DNA of 64,000 nt from Rhodobacteraceae bacterium D3-12 (GCA_025916135.1 CP104793.1:1488001-1552000), one strand, 5' to 3'; shown: positions 18,263-26,186, numbered from the stretch's first letter. Numbers and translations are program-made. The notes: generated by a model not told the origin, from the letters alone.

Positions 18263-18287
18263 AAAAAAGCCCCCGATTTTCGGGGGC
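18263..18287 (-). terminator. ilvBN attenuator (intrinsic terminator in the leader)
   Basis: On the minus strand an 8-bp perfect stem (GCCCCCGA, loop AAA, TCGGGGGC) is followed by six T residues. It lies 25 bases downstream of the leader-peptide stop and 39 bases upstream of ilvB, where an attenuator should be. It would stop transcription when branched-chain aminoacyl-tRNAs are plentiful. Confidence 0.9.
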
Positions 18288-18327
18288 GCATGGGGAGGTA
18301 GTAAGGTTCCGTTACCGGCCCATGCGC
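18286..18327 (-). promoter_or_regulatory. Candidate antiterminator arms of the ilvBN attenuator
   Basis: On the minus strand GCGCATGGG (18327-18319, inside leader codons 11-14) is perfectly complementary to CCCATGCGC (18294-18286). The second arm overlaps the first two bases of the terminator stem, so the two structures should exclude each other. A smaller hairpin (GGTAA with TTAC-T-ACC) lies between the arms. The pairing is seen directly; the regulatory role is inferred from ilv and leu attenuators. Confidence 0.7.
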
Positions 18328-18359
18328 GTTCTTCCTACAATGACGACTAGTGCGGTCAT
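18312..18359 (-). CDS. ilvBN leader peptide (MTALVVIVGRTRMGR)
   Basis: A 15-codon open frame read on the minus strand: ATG ACC GCA CTA GTC GTC ATT GTA then GGA AGA ACG CGC ATG GGC CGG TAA. Codons 4-8 are Leu-Val-Val-Ile-Val, exactly the amino acids made by the pathway. GAAGGG lies eight bases before the ATG. A ribosome stalled on these codons under starvation would free the antiterminator arm. Composition, position, ribosome site and following terminator agree with a transcription-attenuation leader; translation itself is unproven. Confidence 0.85.
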   Translation of the reverse strand: MTALVVIVGRTRMGR

Positions 18360-18386
18360 AGAAATTACCCTTCTTTGCGTGGCGAG

Positions 18387-18415
18387 ACATTAAGTGGGGC
18401 AAAACCGGGCGTCAA
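18387..18415 (-). promoter_or_regulatory. Candidate promoter of the ilvBN operon
   Basis: On the minus strand TTGACG (18415-18410) and TAATGT (18392-18387) are spaced by 17 bases, a good housekeeping-sigma match. Transcription would begin near 18380, about 20 bases before the leader-peptide ATG. Two inverted repeats lie just upstream: ATGTCGC/GCGACAT at 18436-18463 and TTACGTTT/AAACGTAA at 18468-18502. Either could be an activator or repressor site. Confidence 0.7.
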
Positions 18416-18782
18416 CCGCAAAGCGGCAGAAAAACATGTCGCGAGGGGGTGGTTTTGCGACATTATGTTACGTTTTTGGCGAACCGCACGAATGAAACGT
18501 AAAAATTTGCACGCTGGAACCGGAAAAATGCGCCGTGAAGAGCCAAAAGTTAACGGGTGATTTTGGCCGGGTTCGCCGGGGGGTGACATTCGGCTGACAT
18601 CCGGCTGACTCCCGGCTGCCGTCGGCGGCGCGCAGATTAAGGGTTGGTAAAGGTTAACGCAGCGCACGCAGGGAGGCGGGCGACGTGAAAGGGAGCGGGC
18701 CAAAGAGACGCGCGCGGGCCGAGGGATAAGAGGACAGGTGCGGGCCGAGGTGAGGGGGGCTGTCGGGCGGCGCCGGGCGCGA
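18416..18782. other. Intergenic stretch upstream of ilvBN, no gene seen
   Basis: About 370 bases between the ilv promoter and the end of the transferase gene. It holds the two inverted repeats described with the promoter. It also holds a short imperfect direct repeat, CGGCTGAC-like units at 18591, 18602 and 18613. After that comes purine-rich GC sequence without a convincing open frame or ribosome site. Confidence 0.5.
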
Positions 18783-19598
18783 TTAGCGGCGCAGGTCGGG
18801 CAGGGAGATATTGGCGACCTGTTCGGCAATCGGATCGGTGCTGAGCGGGTGGCTTTCTGCGGCGTGATCCTGTGGGTCGCCAAGCGGCGTCCATTGACCG
18901 GCTTTGTAAATCTCAAGCCCGGAGAATTTTGCCTTGTAGCCCATCTTGGGCGATCCGGGCACCCAATAGCCGAGATAGACGAAGGGCAGGCCGGCCTCGC
19001 GGGCGATTTCGATGTGATCGAGAATGAGGTAGGTGCCAAGCGAGTTGCGCGCCATGTCGGGTTCGAAGAACGAATAGACCATCGACAACCCATCATCGAG
19101 CACATCGGTGAGGCAGACAGCGGTGAGCGCGTCGCTGTTGTCGCGGTCGGTATATTCGATAACGCGGCTGCGGATCGGGGTCTCTTCGATCATGGCGGCG
19201 AATTCGAACACATCCATATCGGCCATGCCGCCATCGGCGTGGCGGCTATCAAGGTAGCGGCGAAAGAGGTCGTATTGTGTTTCGGTTGCCCAAGGCGAGG
19301 TGGCGCGGCGGTCGAGGGCGCGATTGCGGCGGGTGACGCGCTTTTGGCTTTTGGACGGGGCGAAGTCGGCGACGCGGATGCGGGCGGACATGCAGGCAGA
19401 GCAATCGGCGCAAGACGGGCGGTAGAGCACGTTTTGCGAGCGCCGGAAGCCTTGTTTGGAGAGTGAATCGTTCAGTTTTGTTGCGCTCTCGCCCTGGAGT
19501 GCGGTGAACAGTTTCCGCTCCATCCGGCCCTCGAGATAGGGGCAGGGTTGCGGGGCGGTCACGTAAAACTGTGGGGCGATGGGTAAGGTGTGGCGCAT
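18783..19598 (-). CDS. bpt: Leucyl/arginyl-tRNA-protein transferase (Bpt/Ate family)
   Basis: A 271-residue member of the ATE family. It transfers an amino acid from charged tRNA to the N-terminus of proteins, marking them for ClpAP through the N-end rule. Seen: [16 protein letters not shown] near residue 19, the cysteine-rich [14 protein letters not shown] (about 62-75) of the ATE N-domain, and the C-domain [19 protein letters not shown]. Bacterial Bpt usually adds leucine to Asp/Glu ends, and the substrate here is inferred from that. It is a single gene on the minus strand, 127 bases from the acyltransferase. Confidence 0.93.
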   Translation of the reverse strand: MRHTLPIAPQFYVTAPQPCPYLEGRMERKLFTALQGESATKLNDSLSKQGFRRSQNVLYRPSCADCSACMSARIRVADFAPSKSQKRVTRRNRALDRRATSPWATETQYDLFRRYLDSRHADGGMADMDVFEFAAMIEETPIRSRVIEYTDRDNSDALTAVCLTDVLDDGLSMVYSFFEPDMARNSLGTYLILDHIEIAREAGLPFVYLGYWVPGSPKMGYKAKFSGLEIYKAGQWTPLGDPQDHAAESHPLSTDPIAEQVANISLPDLRR

Positions 19599-19725
19599 GG
19601 ACTATTTTATCTGGGTTTCAGGGGGAGGTTATCAAGCAGGGGCGCGATGTCAAAGACTTGATGAAAATTAGAGTTAATGTGGGGGGGCTTTCGGGCGGGC
19701 TTTGGCGGAGCCAAAGGCGCAGTGG

Positions 19726-20583
19726 CTATGCGCCGGCGGGCCGATAGAGGCCGGGGATCAAGCTTTCGGCGAGGTCTTGGAGGACATCGGGCGCGGTGCC
19801 GGGGGGCTGAACAGGGCCGTAGTGCACATCATAGCTGCCGCCGAGTTTTGCGAGTAATTCAGAGGCATAACGCAGCGAGGCCACGGTGCGGCCGATATCG
19901 TCGTTGCCGCCGCTGAGCAGGCGGGCAAGGGTGCGGGTGCGATAATAGTGCCGCGAATTGCGCAAGTTGGCCGAGGCGGGAACGATCGGCGCATCGGTGA
20001 GGGCGGAGATGCGGGTGATGCCGGGGCGCCAAGGCGGTTCGACCAGCAGGCCCTTTTTGCGGCCCGGCACGCGGCCAGAGCCGAACACCAGCAAAGCGCC
20101 GCCGCTTGCGAGGTGCGCGTGCATCCCGTCGCGGGTGGCGCGGGCCGACAGCACGTTGTCCTTGCGATCAAGATCAACGGGGATGGTGCGGTCGGGGCCG
20201 ACAAAGCGTTCGCCCTCGCGGTTGGCGACCACTTTGAGATCGGGGCGATGGTCGAGCAGCACACCGGCGTGGGTGATAAAGTCGAACGTGCCGGTGGGGT
20301 GGGTGGCACCGATGATGACCGGCCCGGAGGCCGGCACATGGTGCAGCCCATGCGGCGTGACCGTGGTGCCGCCGTTCATTGCCAACAGGGCGCGCACGAG
20401 GTCGGGGCCGGTGCGCCCGTCAAGTTCGATCAGGGTGGCTTCGGTCTCGCGCAGGGCAAAGAAGGCTTGCCCGGTGACGCCACGGTTGAACGCATCAACC
20501 GCCGACATGAGGACCCGCAGCGCCTTGAGCCGGAAATCCGCGCCTTCGGGAATGCGCAGGCGGGCGCGCAGGAGGGCGTCCAT
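19726..20583 (-). CDS. PlsC-like acyltransferase
   Basis: About 285 residues. The acyltransferase block I is THPTGTFDF (a His and an Asp as in HPxGxxD-type acyltransferases, spacing one longer than HX4D). Later blocks include GGALLVFGSGRVPGRKKG and APIVPASANLRNSR. These are features of lysophospholipid or ornithine-lipid acyltransferases at the inner membrane; the acceptor is unknown. The start is uncertain. ATG at 20583 (MDALLRARLRIPEG) begins the conserved part but has a weak ribosome site. An in-frame ATG at 20748 would overlap the RDD gene by 44 bases. A GC hairpin (CTTTGGC-GGA-GCCAAAG, 19700-19716) lies just past the stop. Confidence 0.72.
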   Translation of the reverse strand: MDALLRARLRIPEGADFRLKALRVLMSAVDAFNRGVTGQAFFALRETEATLIELDGRTGPDLVRALLAMNGGTTVTPHGLHHVPASGPVIIGATHPTGTFDFITHAGVLLDHRPDLKVVANREGERFVGPDRTIPVDLDRKDNVLSARATRDGMHAHLASGGALLVFGSGRVPGRKKGLLVEPPWRPGITRISALTDAPIVPASANLRNSRHYYRTRTLARLLSGGNDDIGRTVASLRYASELLAKLGGSYDVHYGPVQPPGTAPDVLQDLAESLIPGLYRPAGA

Positions 20584-20704
20584 CGGGTTGGGTTTATCGG
20601 TCTGGCGCAAGGTGAGCAGGGCCCGTGACAGTGACGTTTTGGCGTTACTATCACGAGCGCGGGCGCATTGCACAGGTTGGTTGCGGGGAAAATGCCCCCG
20701 CAGA

Positions 20705-21184
20705 TCAGCCCGCCGCGCGGCGGTTGATGGCGACGGTGCCGAGGACATGATCCGAGAGCCCCTGACCGCGGGCGGAGGTGGCCATGAGGATCATCGAGAC
20801 GAGTTGCACCGGGAAGAAGGTAAACGACAGCATAAAGCCGAGCGTGTGCAGGAAGGCGTCGGACTGATCAAAGCGCGCGCCACGGGCGTTGCGAAATTCG
20901 ATCGCAAAGAGGCGCATCCCCGGCGTGGCCGAGCCATTGGCCAGCGTGATGGTGCGATAGGCGAAGTTCAGCATCCACCAGACCGGCACGATAAAGATCG
21001 CCGCGATACCAAGGGTGAGGATCACGATCACCACCGCGAGAAGCAGCATCAAGAGCGTGTCGACCAGAAACGCAAGCAGGCGTTTGAGCGGCACATCGGC
21101 GTAGAAATCTGCCTGATGATGGGGGTCGGGCTGATGCCAGGACGGGTCGGACGGGTCGTCGGTATGGGTGTCGAAGTAGCGCAT
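20705..21184 (-). CDS. RDD-family membrane protein
   Basis: About 159 residues. The RDD domain begins at about residue 30 (FYADVPLKRLLAFLVDTLLMLLL) with three hydrophobic segments and ends in the usual GQGLSDHVLGTVAI-type stretch. Function of the family is unresolved; some members affect ion transport or salt tolerance. The ATG at 21184 is preferred over an in-frame GTG at 21193. The N-terminus is rich in Asp and His (DTHTDDPSDPSWHQPDPHH), unusual but common in this clade. Confidence 0.85.
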   Translation of the reverse strand: MRYFDTHTDDPSDPSWHQPDPHHQADFYADVPLKRLLAFLVDTLLMLLLAVVIVILTLGIAAIFIVPVWWMLNFAYRTITLANGSATPGMRLFAIEFRNARGARFDQSDAFLHTLGFMLSFTFFPVQLVSMILMATSARGQGLSDHVLGTVAINRRAAG

Positions 21185-21221
21185 GGCTCTCACATAGGGC
21201 GTTTTGGTGAAAAAACGAGGG

Positions 21222-21254
21222 ACGCCCGGCCGGGGGAAGGGCCGGGCGTTTGGG
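21222..21254 (-). terminator. Terminator-like hairpin after the DUF2852 gene
   Basis: A perfect 9-bp stem (ACGCCCGGC at 21222-21230, GCCGGGCGT at 21241-21249) with a 10-base loop. On the minus strand it is followed, after a few bases, by six T residues. It lies 23 bases past the stop of the DUF2852 gene. Confidence 0.7.
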
Positions 21255-21272
21255 ACGAGCGGTCAGGCGCGG

Positions 21273-21764
21273 TTAGGCGCGGGCAGGCTCGTCTTTGTCG
21301 TTGCCAGCGTTTTCGCCGGTGTCGCGGCCAGTATCGGCATCCGCTTCGGCGGCGGCGCGAAAGGCGCGGTCTTCCATGAACTGGTCAAACTCGGTCTTGT
21401 CCTTGGCTTCGCGCAGGCGCTGGAGGAAGGCTTCGAATTGGTCCTGTTCGTCCTCGAGACGGCGCAGGGTGTCTTCTTTGTAGGCGTCGAACGCGGTGTT
21501 GCCGGAGGAGCCATGCCGACGCATGTGGTGCGCGTGACCGGAATGACGGGCGTGGCGGCGGGATTTGCGGCAGGAACCGTTGAACATACGTTTGCTCCAG
21601 ATCATGTAGAAGAGAAGGGCGAGGCCGACGGGCCAGAAGAAGACGAACCCGAGAACCATCGCGGCTATCCAGGCACCTTTCCCTTTGTCGTCGAGCCACG
21701 CCTCGGTTTTGGTAAACCAACCCTGATGGGCGGTTCCGGGGGCGTTTGTGGCTGCGGTTGTCAT
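21273..21764 (-). CDS. DUF2852 membrane protein
   Basis: 163 residues. One or two hydrophobic segments (GAWIAAMVLGFVFFWPVGLALLFYMIWSK-type, about 29-58) are followed by a basic, His-rich stretch (SCRKSRRHARHSGHAHHMRRHG). Next comes a coiled-coil-like helix (KEDTLRRLEDEQDQFEAFLQRLREA) and an acidic tail. The layout matches DUF2852, an alphaproteobacterial family of unknown function. Two palindromes upstream (21802-21880) suggest dedicated regulation. The His cluster could bind metal, but that is speculation. Confidence 0.85.
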   Translation of the reverse strand: MTTAATNAPGTAHQGWFTKTEAWLDDKGKGAWIAAMVLGFVFFWPVGLALLFYMIWSKRMFNGSCRKSRRHARHSGHAHHMRRHGSSGNTAFDAYKEDTLRRLEDEQDQFEAFLQRLREAKDKTEFDQFMEDRAFRAAAEADADTGRDTGENAGNDKDEPARA

Positions 21765-21801
21765 ATCTCTCTCCGTTTTAGAATGTGAACTGTGAGGGCG
21801 T

Positions 21802-21822
21802 AATGTAAATGCCTTTCACATT
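21802..21822. promoter_or_regulatory. Candidate operator 1 upstream of the DUF2852 gene
   Basis: Palindrome TGTAAA-N5-TTCACA with outer AA/TT extension. It shares spacing and half-site sequence with the palindrome at 21861-21879, whose centre is 58 bases away. A further half site, AATGTGAA, lies at 21782. The regulator is unknown. Confidence 0.55.
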
Positions 21823-21860
21823 GATAAGATTGGGGTTGGGGAGAGGTTTGACAAGGGTGT

Positions 21861-21879
21861 ATGTAAATGTTTTTTACAT
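21861..21879. promoter_or_regulatory. Candidate operator 2 upstream of the DUF2852 gene
   Basis: Perfect inverted repeat ATGTAAA-N5-TTTACAT, a 7-bp half site. The surrounding 40 bases are unusually AT-rich for this genome, fitting a promoter region. It has the same architecture as the site at 21802-21822. Confidence 0.6.
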
Positions 21880-21944
21880 TAATTTGAAAACTGATTTATA
21901 ATCAGCGTATTAGCTGGTGGCTGTGTTGATCTGAGGTGGTGCGG

Positions 21945-22406
21945 TTATGTGGTGAAATCGGCCACGCTTGCCCCGGAAAGCTGTTCTAGATCGCCGGGCG
22001 CAACCGAAAACACATGCCGCGGCGTGCCGGCGGCGGCCCAGACGAGGGTGAACTCCATCAGGCGCGGATCAAGAAAGGCGCGGATCGGGGTGAGGTGGCC
22101 GACGGGCGACACACCGCCAATGGCAAAGCCGGTCTGGCTACGGATCAGCGCGGCGTCAGCCTTGCCCAAGGGTTCACCGGCCAGAGCGGAGGCTTTGCCA
22201 AGGTCGACCTGATTGCCGCCCGCGGTGATGAAGAGGATCGCGGCGCCGGAGGTTTCGCCGCGAAAGATGATTGATTTGGCGATCTGGTCCACCTCGACCC
22301 CGAGTTCGTCGGCGGCCATTTGGGCGGTACGTGCCTCGCCCGTTTCAAGAACGATGGCCGAGATGTTTTCAAGGGCGGCGCGCACGCGGGTGAGGGATTT
22401 CGACAT
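21945..22406 (-). CDS. YbaK/EbsC-type aminoacyl-tRNA deacylase
   Basis: 153 residues of the YbaK/ProX editing superfamily, which hydrolyses mischarged aminoacyl-tRNAs (for example Cys- or Ala-tRNA-Pro). Seen: AKSIIFRGETSGAAILFITAG, VDLGKASAL and the conserved GFAIGGVSPVGH loop near residue 105. The start MSKSLTRV at 22406 is chosen; longer in-frame sequence would run through the divergent gene at 22461. Which tRNA it edits cannot be told. Confidence 0.88.
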   Translation of the reverse strand: MSKSLTRVRAALENISAIVLETGEARTAQMAADELGVEVDQIAKSIIFRGETSGAAILFITAGGNQVDLGKASALAGEPLGKADAALIRSQTGFAIGGVSPVGHLTPIRAFLDPRLMEFTLVWAAAGTPRHVFSVAPGDLEQLSGASVADFTT

Positions 22407-22460
22407 GAAGCTGGTCTTTCGTCTTGGACAGAGAGCGGCGATCGGGGCTAGGGTTTGGGC

Positions 22461-22856
22461 ATGAAGGTTAATGCAGAATATGTAGCCCCGACAATTGAAG
22501 AAATGCTGAAGCTGGAAACCCGCGTCTGGCAGGCGTTGGTTACGGGCGATGCGACGGCGGATGCGGCGTTGCTGTTGCCGGAGTTTCTGGGGGTGTATCC
22601 AGACGGGTTTGCCGGGATTGAGGATCACGCGGGTCAGTTGGATGATGGGCCGACGGTGGAGGCGTTCACGTTGAGCGAGGCGCGGGTGCTGCCGGTGGGG
22701 GAGGCGTATGCGATGCTGTGCTATCACGCGGCGTTCCGGCGGGTGGGGCGCGAGGCGTGGGAGGCGATGTATGTCTCTTCGTTGTGGCAGAGGGACGGCG
22801 CGGGGTGGCGCAACCTCTTTAGTCAGGACACGCCGGTTGGGGCGGGGGTGCCATAG
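22461..22856 (+). CDS. DUF4440/SnoaL-like small protein
   Basis: 131 residues with the look of an NTF2-like cone fold: a helical start (APTIEEMLKLETRVWQALVTGD), then strands with aromatic residues (LLPEFLGVYPDGFAGI, YAMLCYHAAFRRVGREAWEAM) and a C-terminal VSSLWQRDGAGWRNLFSQDTP, which is the typical DUF4440 ending. Function unknown; such proteins are often small-molecule binding or isomerase-like. ATG at 22461 is preferred over the in-frame TTG at 22455. Divergent from the YbaK gene, 54 bases apart. Confidence 0.68.
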   Translation: MKVNAEYVAPTIEEMLKLETRVWQALVTGDATADAALLLPEFLGVYPDGFAGIEDHAGQLDDGPTVEAFTLSEARVLPVGEAYAMLCYHAAFRRVGREAWEAMYVSSLWQRDGAGWRNLFSQDTPVGAGVP

Positions 22857-22955
22857 GCGCTGTGCGTGGTGCCACGGCGGCGGGCGCGTCGTGTAGGCCG
22901 TAGGAGTAGGGGATAGGGCGCGGTCCCTGATGCGATGTGCGCCGGTTCGCGACGG

Positions 22956-23007
22956 GCTTATTCACCAGGCTTATTCACCACGCTTATCGAGCAAACTTAT
23001 TGACCTC
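22956..23007. repeat. Four tandem 13-bp units upstream of glnE
   Basis: Units start at 22956, 22969, 22982 and 22995. The first two are identical in 12 of 13 bases (GCTTATTCACCA plus G or C); the third and fourth are diverged (GCTTATCGAGCAA, ACTTATTGACCTC). They end 28 bases before the chosen glnE start. Confidence 0.7.
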
Positions 23008-23034
23008 GCCCGACCTGCAGGCCATCACCGGACT

Positions 23035-25848
23035 ATGCAATTTCAAACCCGTATCACCCGCTTGCCACATGTGTTTGACGCCGACCGAGGGGCCGAGGCG
23101 CGGGCTTTGTTGCCCGACGCCGATGGCGACCTTGGCGCTTTGATTGCGGGGATGGGCGGCGGTAGCCCGTATCTGAGCGGATTGCTGGCCAAGGAGGCCG
23201 CGTGGCTATGGCCCGCGCTGGAGGCACCGGAAGACGCGATCGAGGCGGAGTTTGCCCGGCTGGAGGTGGTCGCGCTTGACGGGCAGGCCGGGGCTTTGGC
23301 GGATGAGTTGCGGCGCGGCAAGCGGCGGGTGGCCTTGTTGCTGGCGCTGGCTGATCTGGGCGGTGTTTGGGCGCTGGAACAGGTGACGGGCACCTTGACC
23401 CGCTTTGCCGATCTGGCCGTGCGTCTGGCGATGCGGGTGGCGTTGGTGCCCGAGATCAAGCGCCGCAAGCTGCCGGGCGCGACGGAAGATGATCTGGAGA
23501 CGCTGGGCGGCTGGTTCGCGCTGGCCATGGGCAAGATGGGGGCGGGGGAGCTGAACTATAGCTCGGATATCGACCTGATCTGCCTGTTCGACGAGAGCCG
23601 GTTCGAGCGTGATGATTTCCACGAGGCGCGGGCGAGTTTCGTGCGCGCGACGCGCAAGATGTCGGCGATGCTGAATGATCTAACGGGCGAGGGGTATGTC
23701 TTTCGCACCGATCTGAGGCTGCGCCCCGATCCGGCGGTGACGCCGGTCTGCATGGCGATGGAGGCGGCGGAGCGGTATTATGAGAGCCTTGGGCGGACGT
23801 GGGAGCGGGCGGCCTATATCAAGGCGCGCCCCTGTGCGGGGGATATTGCGGCGGGGGACGGGTTTCTCAAGACGCTGACGCCGTTTGTGTGGCGCAAGCA
23901 TCTGGATTTTGCGGCCATTCGCGACGCCCATGACATGCGGCTGCGCATTCGCGAGCACAAGGGGCTGGGCGGCACGATCAGCCTGCCGGGGCACAACATG
24001 AAGCTGGGGCGCGGCGGCATTCGCGAGATCGAGTTTTTCACCCAGACGCGGCAGATCATTGCCGGTGGGCGTGATGTTGATCTGCGGGTGCGCGGCACGG
24101 TTGAGGGGTTGCGGGTGCTGGCCGAGAAGGACTGGCTTCCGCAGGAGGCGGCAGAGGTGTTGAGCCGCCATTACCGCCACCACCGCGAGGTCGAGCACCG
24201 CATCCAGATGGTGAATGACGCGCAGACCCATTTGTTACCCAACTCGGACGAGGGGATCGCGCGGATTGCCGCTTTGATGGGGATGGAGCGGGCCGCGTTC
24301 GAGGCGGATTTGCGGGCGCGATTGGAAGAGGTTCACGAGGTCACCGAAGGGTTCTTTGCCCCCGATGCCACGCCGGAGGAGCCCGAAGATGCGCCGCCCT
24401 TGGAGACGTTCGACAAGGACATTCTGGCGCGTTGGCCCAGCTATGCGGCGTTACGCTCGGAGCGGGCGGTCGAGATTTTCGACCGATTGCGCCCGGAGTT
24501 CTTGCGGCGCCTGAGCGAGAGTGCGGACCCGCATGCGGCCTTGCTGGCCTGTGACGGTTTCCTTGCCGGTCTGCCAGCGGGGGTGCAGTTGTTTTCGCTG
24601 TTCGAGGCGAACCCGCCGCTGGTGGACCTGTTGATCGACATTGTTGCGACGTCGCCCGCGCTGGCAAAATACCTGTCGCGCAATTCAGGCGTGTTTGACG
24701 CGGTGATCGGCGGGGATTTCTTTGCCGACTGGCCGGGGGTCGAAGCCTTAAGCGCGGCGCTTGCGGAGGTGTTGGCGAAGGAGCCCGATTACGAGCGCAA
24801 GCTCGATCTTGCGCGGCGCTGGGCCAAAGAATGGCACTTTCGGATTGGGGTGCATCATTTGCGCGGCTTGATCGAGGCCGAGGAGGCGGGGGCGAGCTAT
24901 GCCGATCTGGCCGAGGCGTCATTGAGGGCGTTGTGGCCCGAGGTGGTGGCGCATTTTGCCGCCAAGCACGGGCCGCCGCCGGGGCGGGGTGCTTGTGTGT
25001 TGGGCATGGGGAGCCTTGGGGCGGGGCGGTTGAATGCGACCTCTGATCTGGATCTGATCGTGATTTATGACCCGGACGGCGCGGAGATGTCCGAGGGGCG
25101 CAGGCCCTTGGCGGTGCGGCCCTATTACGCGCGACTGACGCAGGCGATGATCACGGCCGTGACGGCGCAGATGTCGGAGGGGCGGCTTTATGAGGTGGAC
25201 ATGCGGCTGCGCCCGTCCGGCACGCAGGGGCCGGTGGCGACGAGTTGGCAGAGCTTTCAGAATTACCAATCGGGGGAGGCTTGGGTTTGGGAGCATCTTG
25301 CCCTGACGCGGGCGCGGGTTGTGGCGGGGGACATGGGGCTGGGCGCTGACATAGAGGCGTTTCGTGCGGGGCTACTGCCCGAGAAGGGGGCCGACCGGGG
25401 CGAGGTGTTGAAGCAGCTGGGCGAGATGCGCGCCCGGATTGCGGCGGCCAAAGCGCCGGACGGGCCGTGGGACGCCAAGATCGGCCCCGGCCGGATGCAG
25501 GATATCGAGTTGATTGCGCAGGCCGGCGCGTTGATGGGCGGGGTTCCGGGGCGCAGCACGCAAGCGGGGCTGGAGGCCGGTGTCGCGATTGGATGGCTGA
25601 GTGACGGAGACAGCGCAGCGCTTGTCGCGTCCTATACGCTTTGCTGGAAAGTGCAGGCGGTGGCGCGTTTGCTGAGTGAAAAGCCGCTGTCGCCGGAGGG
25701 TGTTGGCGGTGGGGGACGGGCGATGGTGCACCGTGAAACCGGGGTCGAGAGCTTTGAAGCGCTGGGCGAAATGTTGGCGGAGCGGGCAAATGAGGCGCGC
25801 GCGGTGATAGAGGCGGCGTTGACGCGGCTGCCGGAGGGAGATGCATGA
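23035..25848 (+). CDS. glnE: Glutamine synthetase adenylyltransferase/deadenylylase
   Basis: A 937-residue bifunctional enzyme that adenylylates glutamine synthetase when nitrogen is plentiful and removes AMP when it is scarce, under PII control. Two nucleotidyltransferase domains are visible: the N-terminal one with GKMGAGELNYSSDIDLICLF and the C-terminal one with GSLGAGRLNATSDLDLIVIY, each holding the catalytic Asp-x-Asp. Each is followed by a helical GlnD-PII-uptake-like bundle. Start chosen at 23035 (MQFQTRITRLP); an in-frame ATG at 22930 would put the 13-bp tandem repeats inside the protein. Its stop overlaps the next gene by ATGA. Confidence 0.96.
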   Translation: MQFQTRITRLPHVFDADRGAEARALLPDADGDLGALIAGMGGGSPYLSGLLAKEAAWLWPALEAPEDAIEAEFARLEVVALDGQAGALADELRRGKRRVALLLALADLGGVWALEQVTGTLTRFADLAVRLAMRVALVPEIKRRKLPGATEDDLETLGGWFALAMGKMGAGELNYSSDIDLICLFDESRFERDDFHEARASFVRATRKMSAMLNDLTGEGYVFRTDLRLRPDPAVTPVCMAMEAAERYYESLGRTWERAAYIKARPCAGDIAAGDGFLKTLTPFVWRKHLDFAAIRDAHDMRLRIREHKGLGGTISLPGHNMKLGRGGIREIEFFTQTRQIIAGGRDVDLRVRGTVEGLRVLAEKDWLPQEAAEVLSRHYRHHREVEHRIQMVNDAQTHLLPNSDEGIARIAALMGMERAAFEADLRARLEEVHEVTEGFFAPDATPEEPEDAPPLETFDKDILARWPSYAALRSERAVEIFDRLRPEFLRRLSESADPHAALLACDGFLAGLPAGVQLFSLFEANPPLVDLLIDIVATSPALAKYLSRNSGVFDAVIGGDFFADWPGVEALSAALAEVLAKEPDYERKLDLARRWAKEWHFRIGVHHLRGLIEAEEAGASYADLAEASLRALWPEVVAHFAAKHGPPPGRGACVLGMGSLGAGRLNATSDLDLIVIYDPDGAEMSEGRRPLAVRPYYARLTQAMITAVTAQMSEGRLYEVDMRLRPSGTQGPVATSWQSFQNYQSGEAWVWEHLALTRARVVAGDMGLGADIEAFRAGLLPEKGADRGEVLKQLGEMRARIAAAKAPDGPWDAKIGPGRMQDIELIAQAGALMGGVPGRSTQAGLEAGVAIGWLSDGDSAALVASYTLCWKVQAVARLLSEKPLSPEGVGGGGRAMVHRETGVESFEALGEMLAERANEARAVIEAALTRLPEGDA

Positions 25849-26105
25849 AGGGGGATGAATTGGATCCGAAAGCATTGATCCGCGAGGCCTATCGCATGGA
25901 TATCGGCATAGAAGAATGCCGGGTGATTTTTCTCGACTGGGCCTTGAGCCTGCCCGATGGGATGGACCCCAAAGGCACGATCGCGCAGTTGTTGCAGCGC
26001 TATGGCACAGAAGCGGATCACCCGATGACCGGTGTGTTGCGCGAGGGGCTGAGCCGGGCCGCAAAAACCGGACGGCGCGGTGGTCGGCGTGGTCGGCTGA
26101 ACTGA
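25845..26105 (+). CDS. Small hypothetical protein coupled to glnE
   Basis: 86 residues, unrecognised. It is acidic to neutral with a predicted helical middle (LDPKALIREAYRMDIGIEECRVIFLDW) and a basic tail (GRRGGRRGRLN). ATG overlaps the glnE stop (25845-25848), so translation is likely coupled, suggesting a link to nitrogen control. The composition matches its neighbours. No known domain is visible. Confidence 0.7.
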   Translation: MKGDELDPKALIREAYRMDIGIEECRVIFLDWALSLPDGMDPKGTIAQLLQRYGTEADHPMTGVLREGLSRAAKTGRRGGRRGRLN

Positions 26106-26110
26106 GCGGG

Positions 26111-26155
26111 CGGAATTTTTCAAAAATTCCGGGTCGTTTTCTTTGAAAGAAAACG
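26111..26155. terminator. Twin perfect hairpins between convergent genes
   Basis: Two adjacent near-perfect palindromes. The first is CGGAATTTTT-C-AAAAATTCCG (26111-26131). The second is CGTTTTCTTT-G-AAAGAAAACG (26135-26155). They lie between the end of the small glnE-coupled gene and the end of edd. Being symmetrical they could end transcription from both sides. Confidence 0.6.
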
Positions 26156-26186
26156 GGTGCGTTGCGGGGCGGGCGGAGTGGCGCTT

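Noticed and set aside
18365-19105. A 246-codon minus-strand frame overlapping bpt
   Set aside because: Out of frame with the well-matched transferase, Pro/Arg-rich, and no ribosome site.
19958-21379. A 473-codon plus-strand frame opposite the acyltransferase and RDD genes
   Set aside because: It is antisense to two recognised genes and its product is low-complexity Arg/Gly/Ser sequence.
22930-23034. N-terminal extension of GlnE
   Set aside because: It would encode the 13-bp tandem repeats; the conserved protein begins at 23035.
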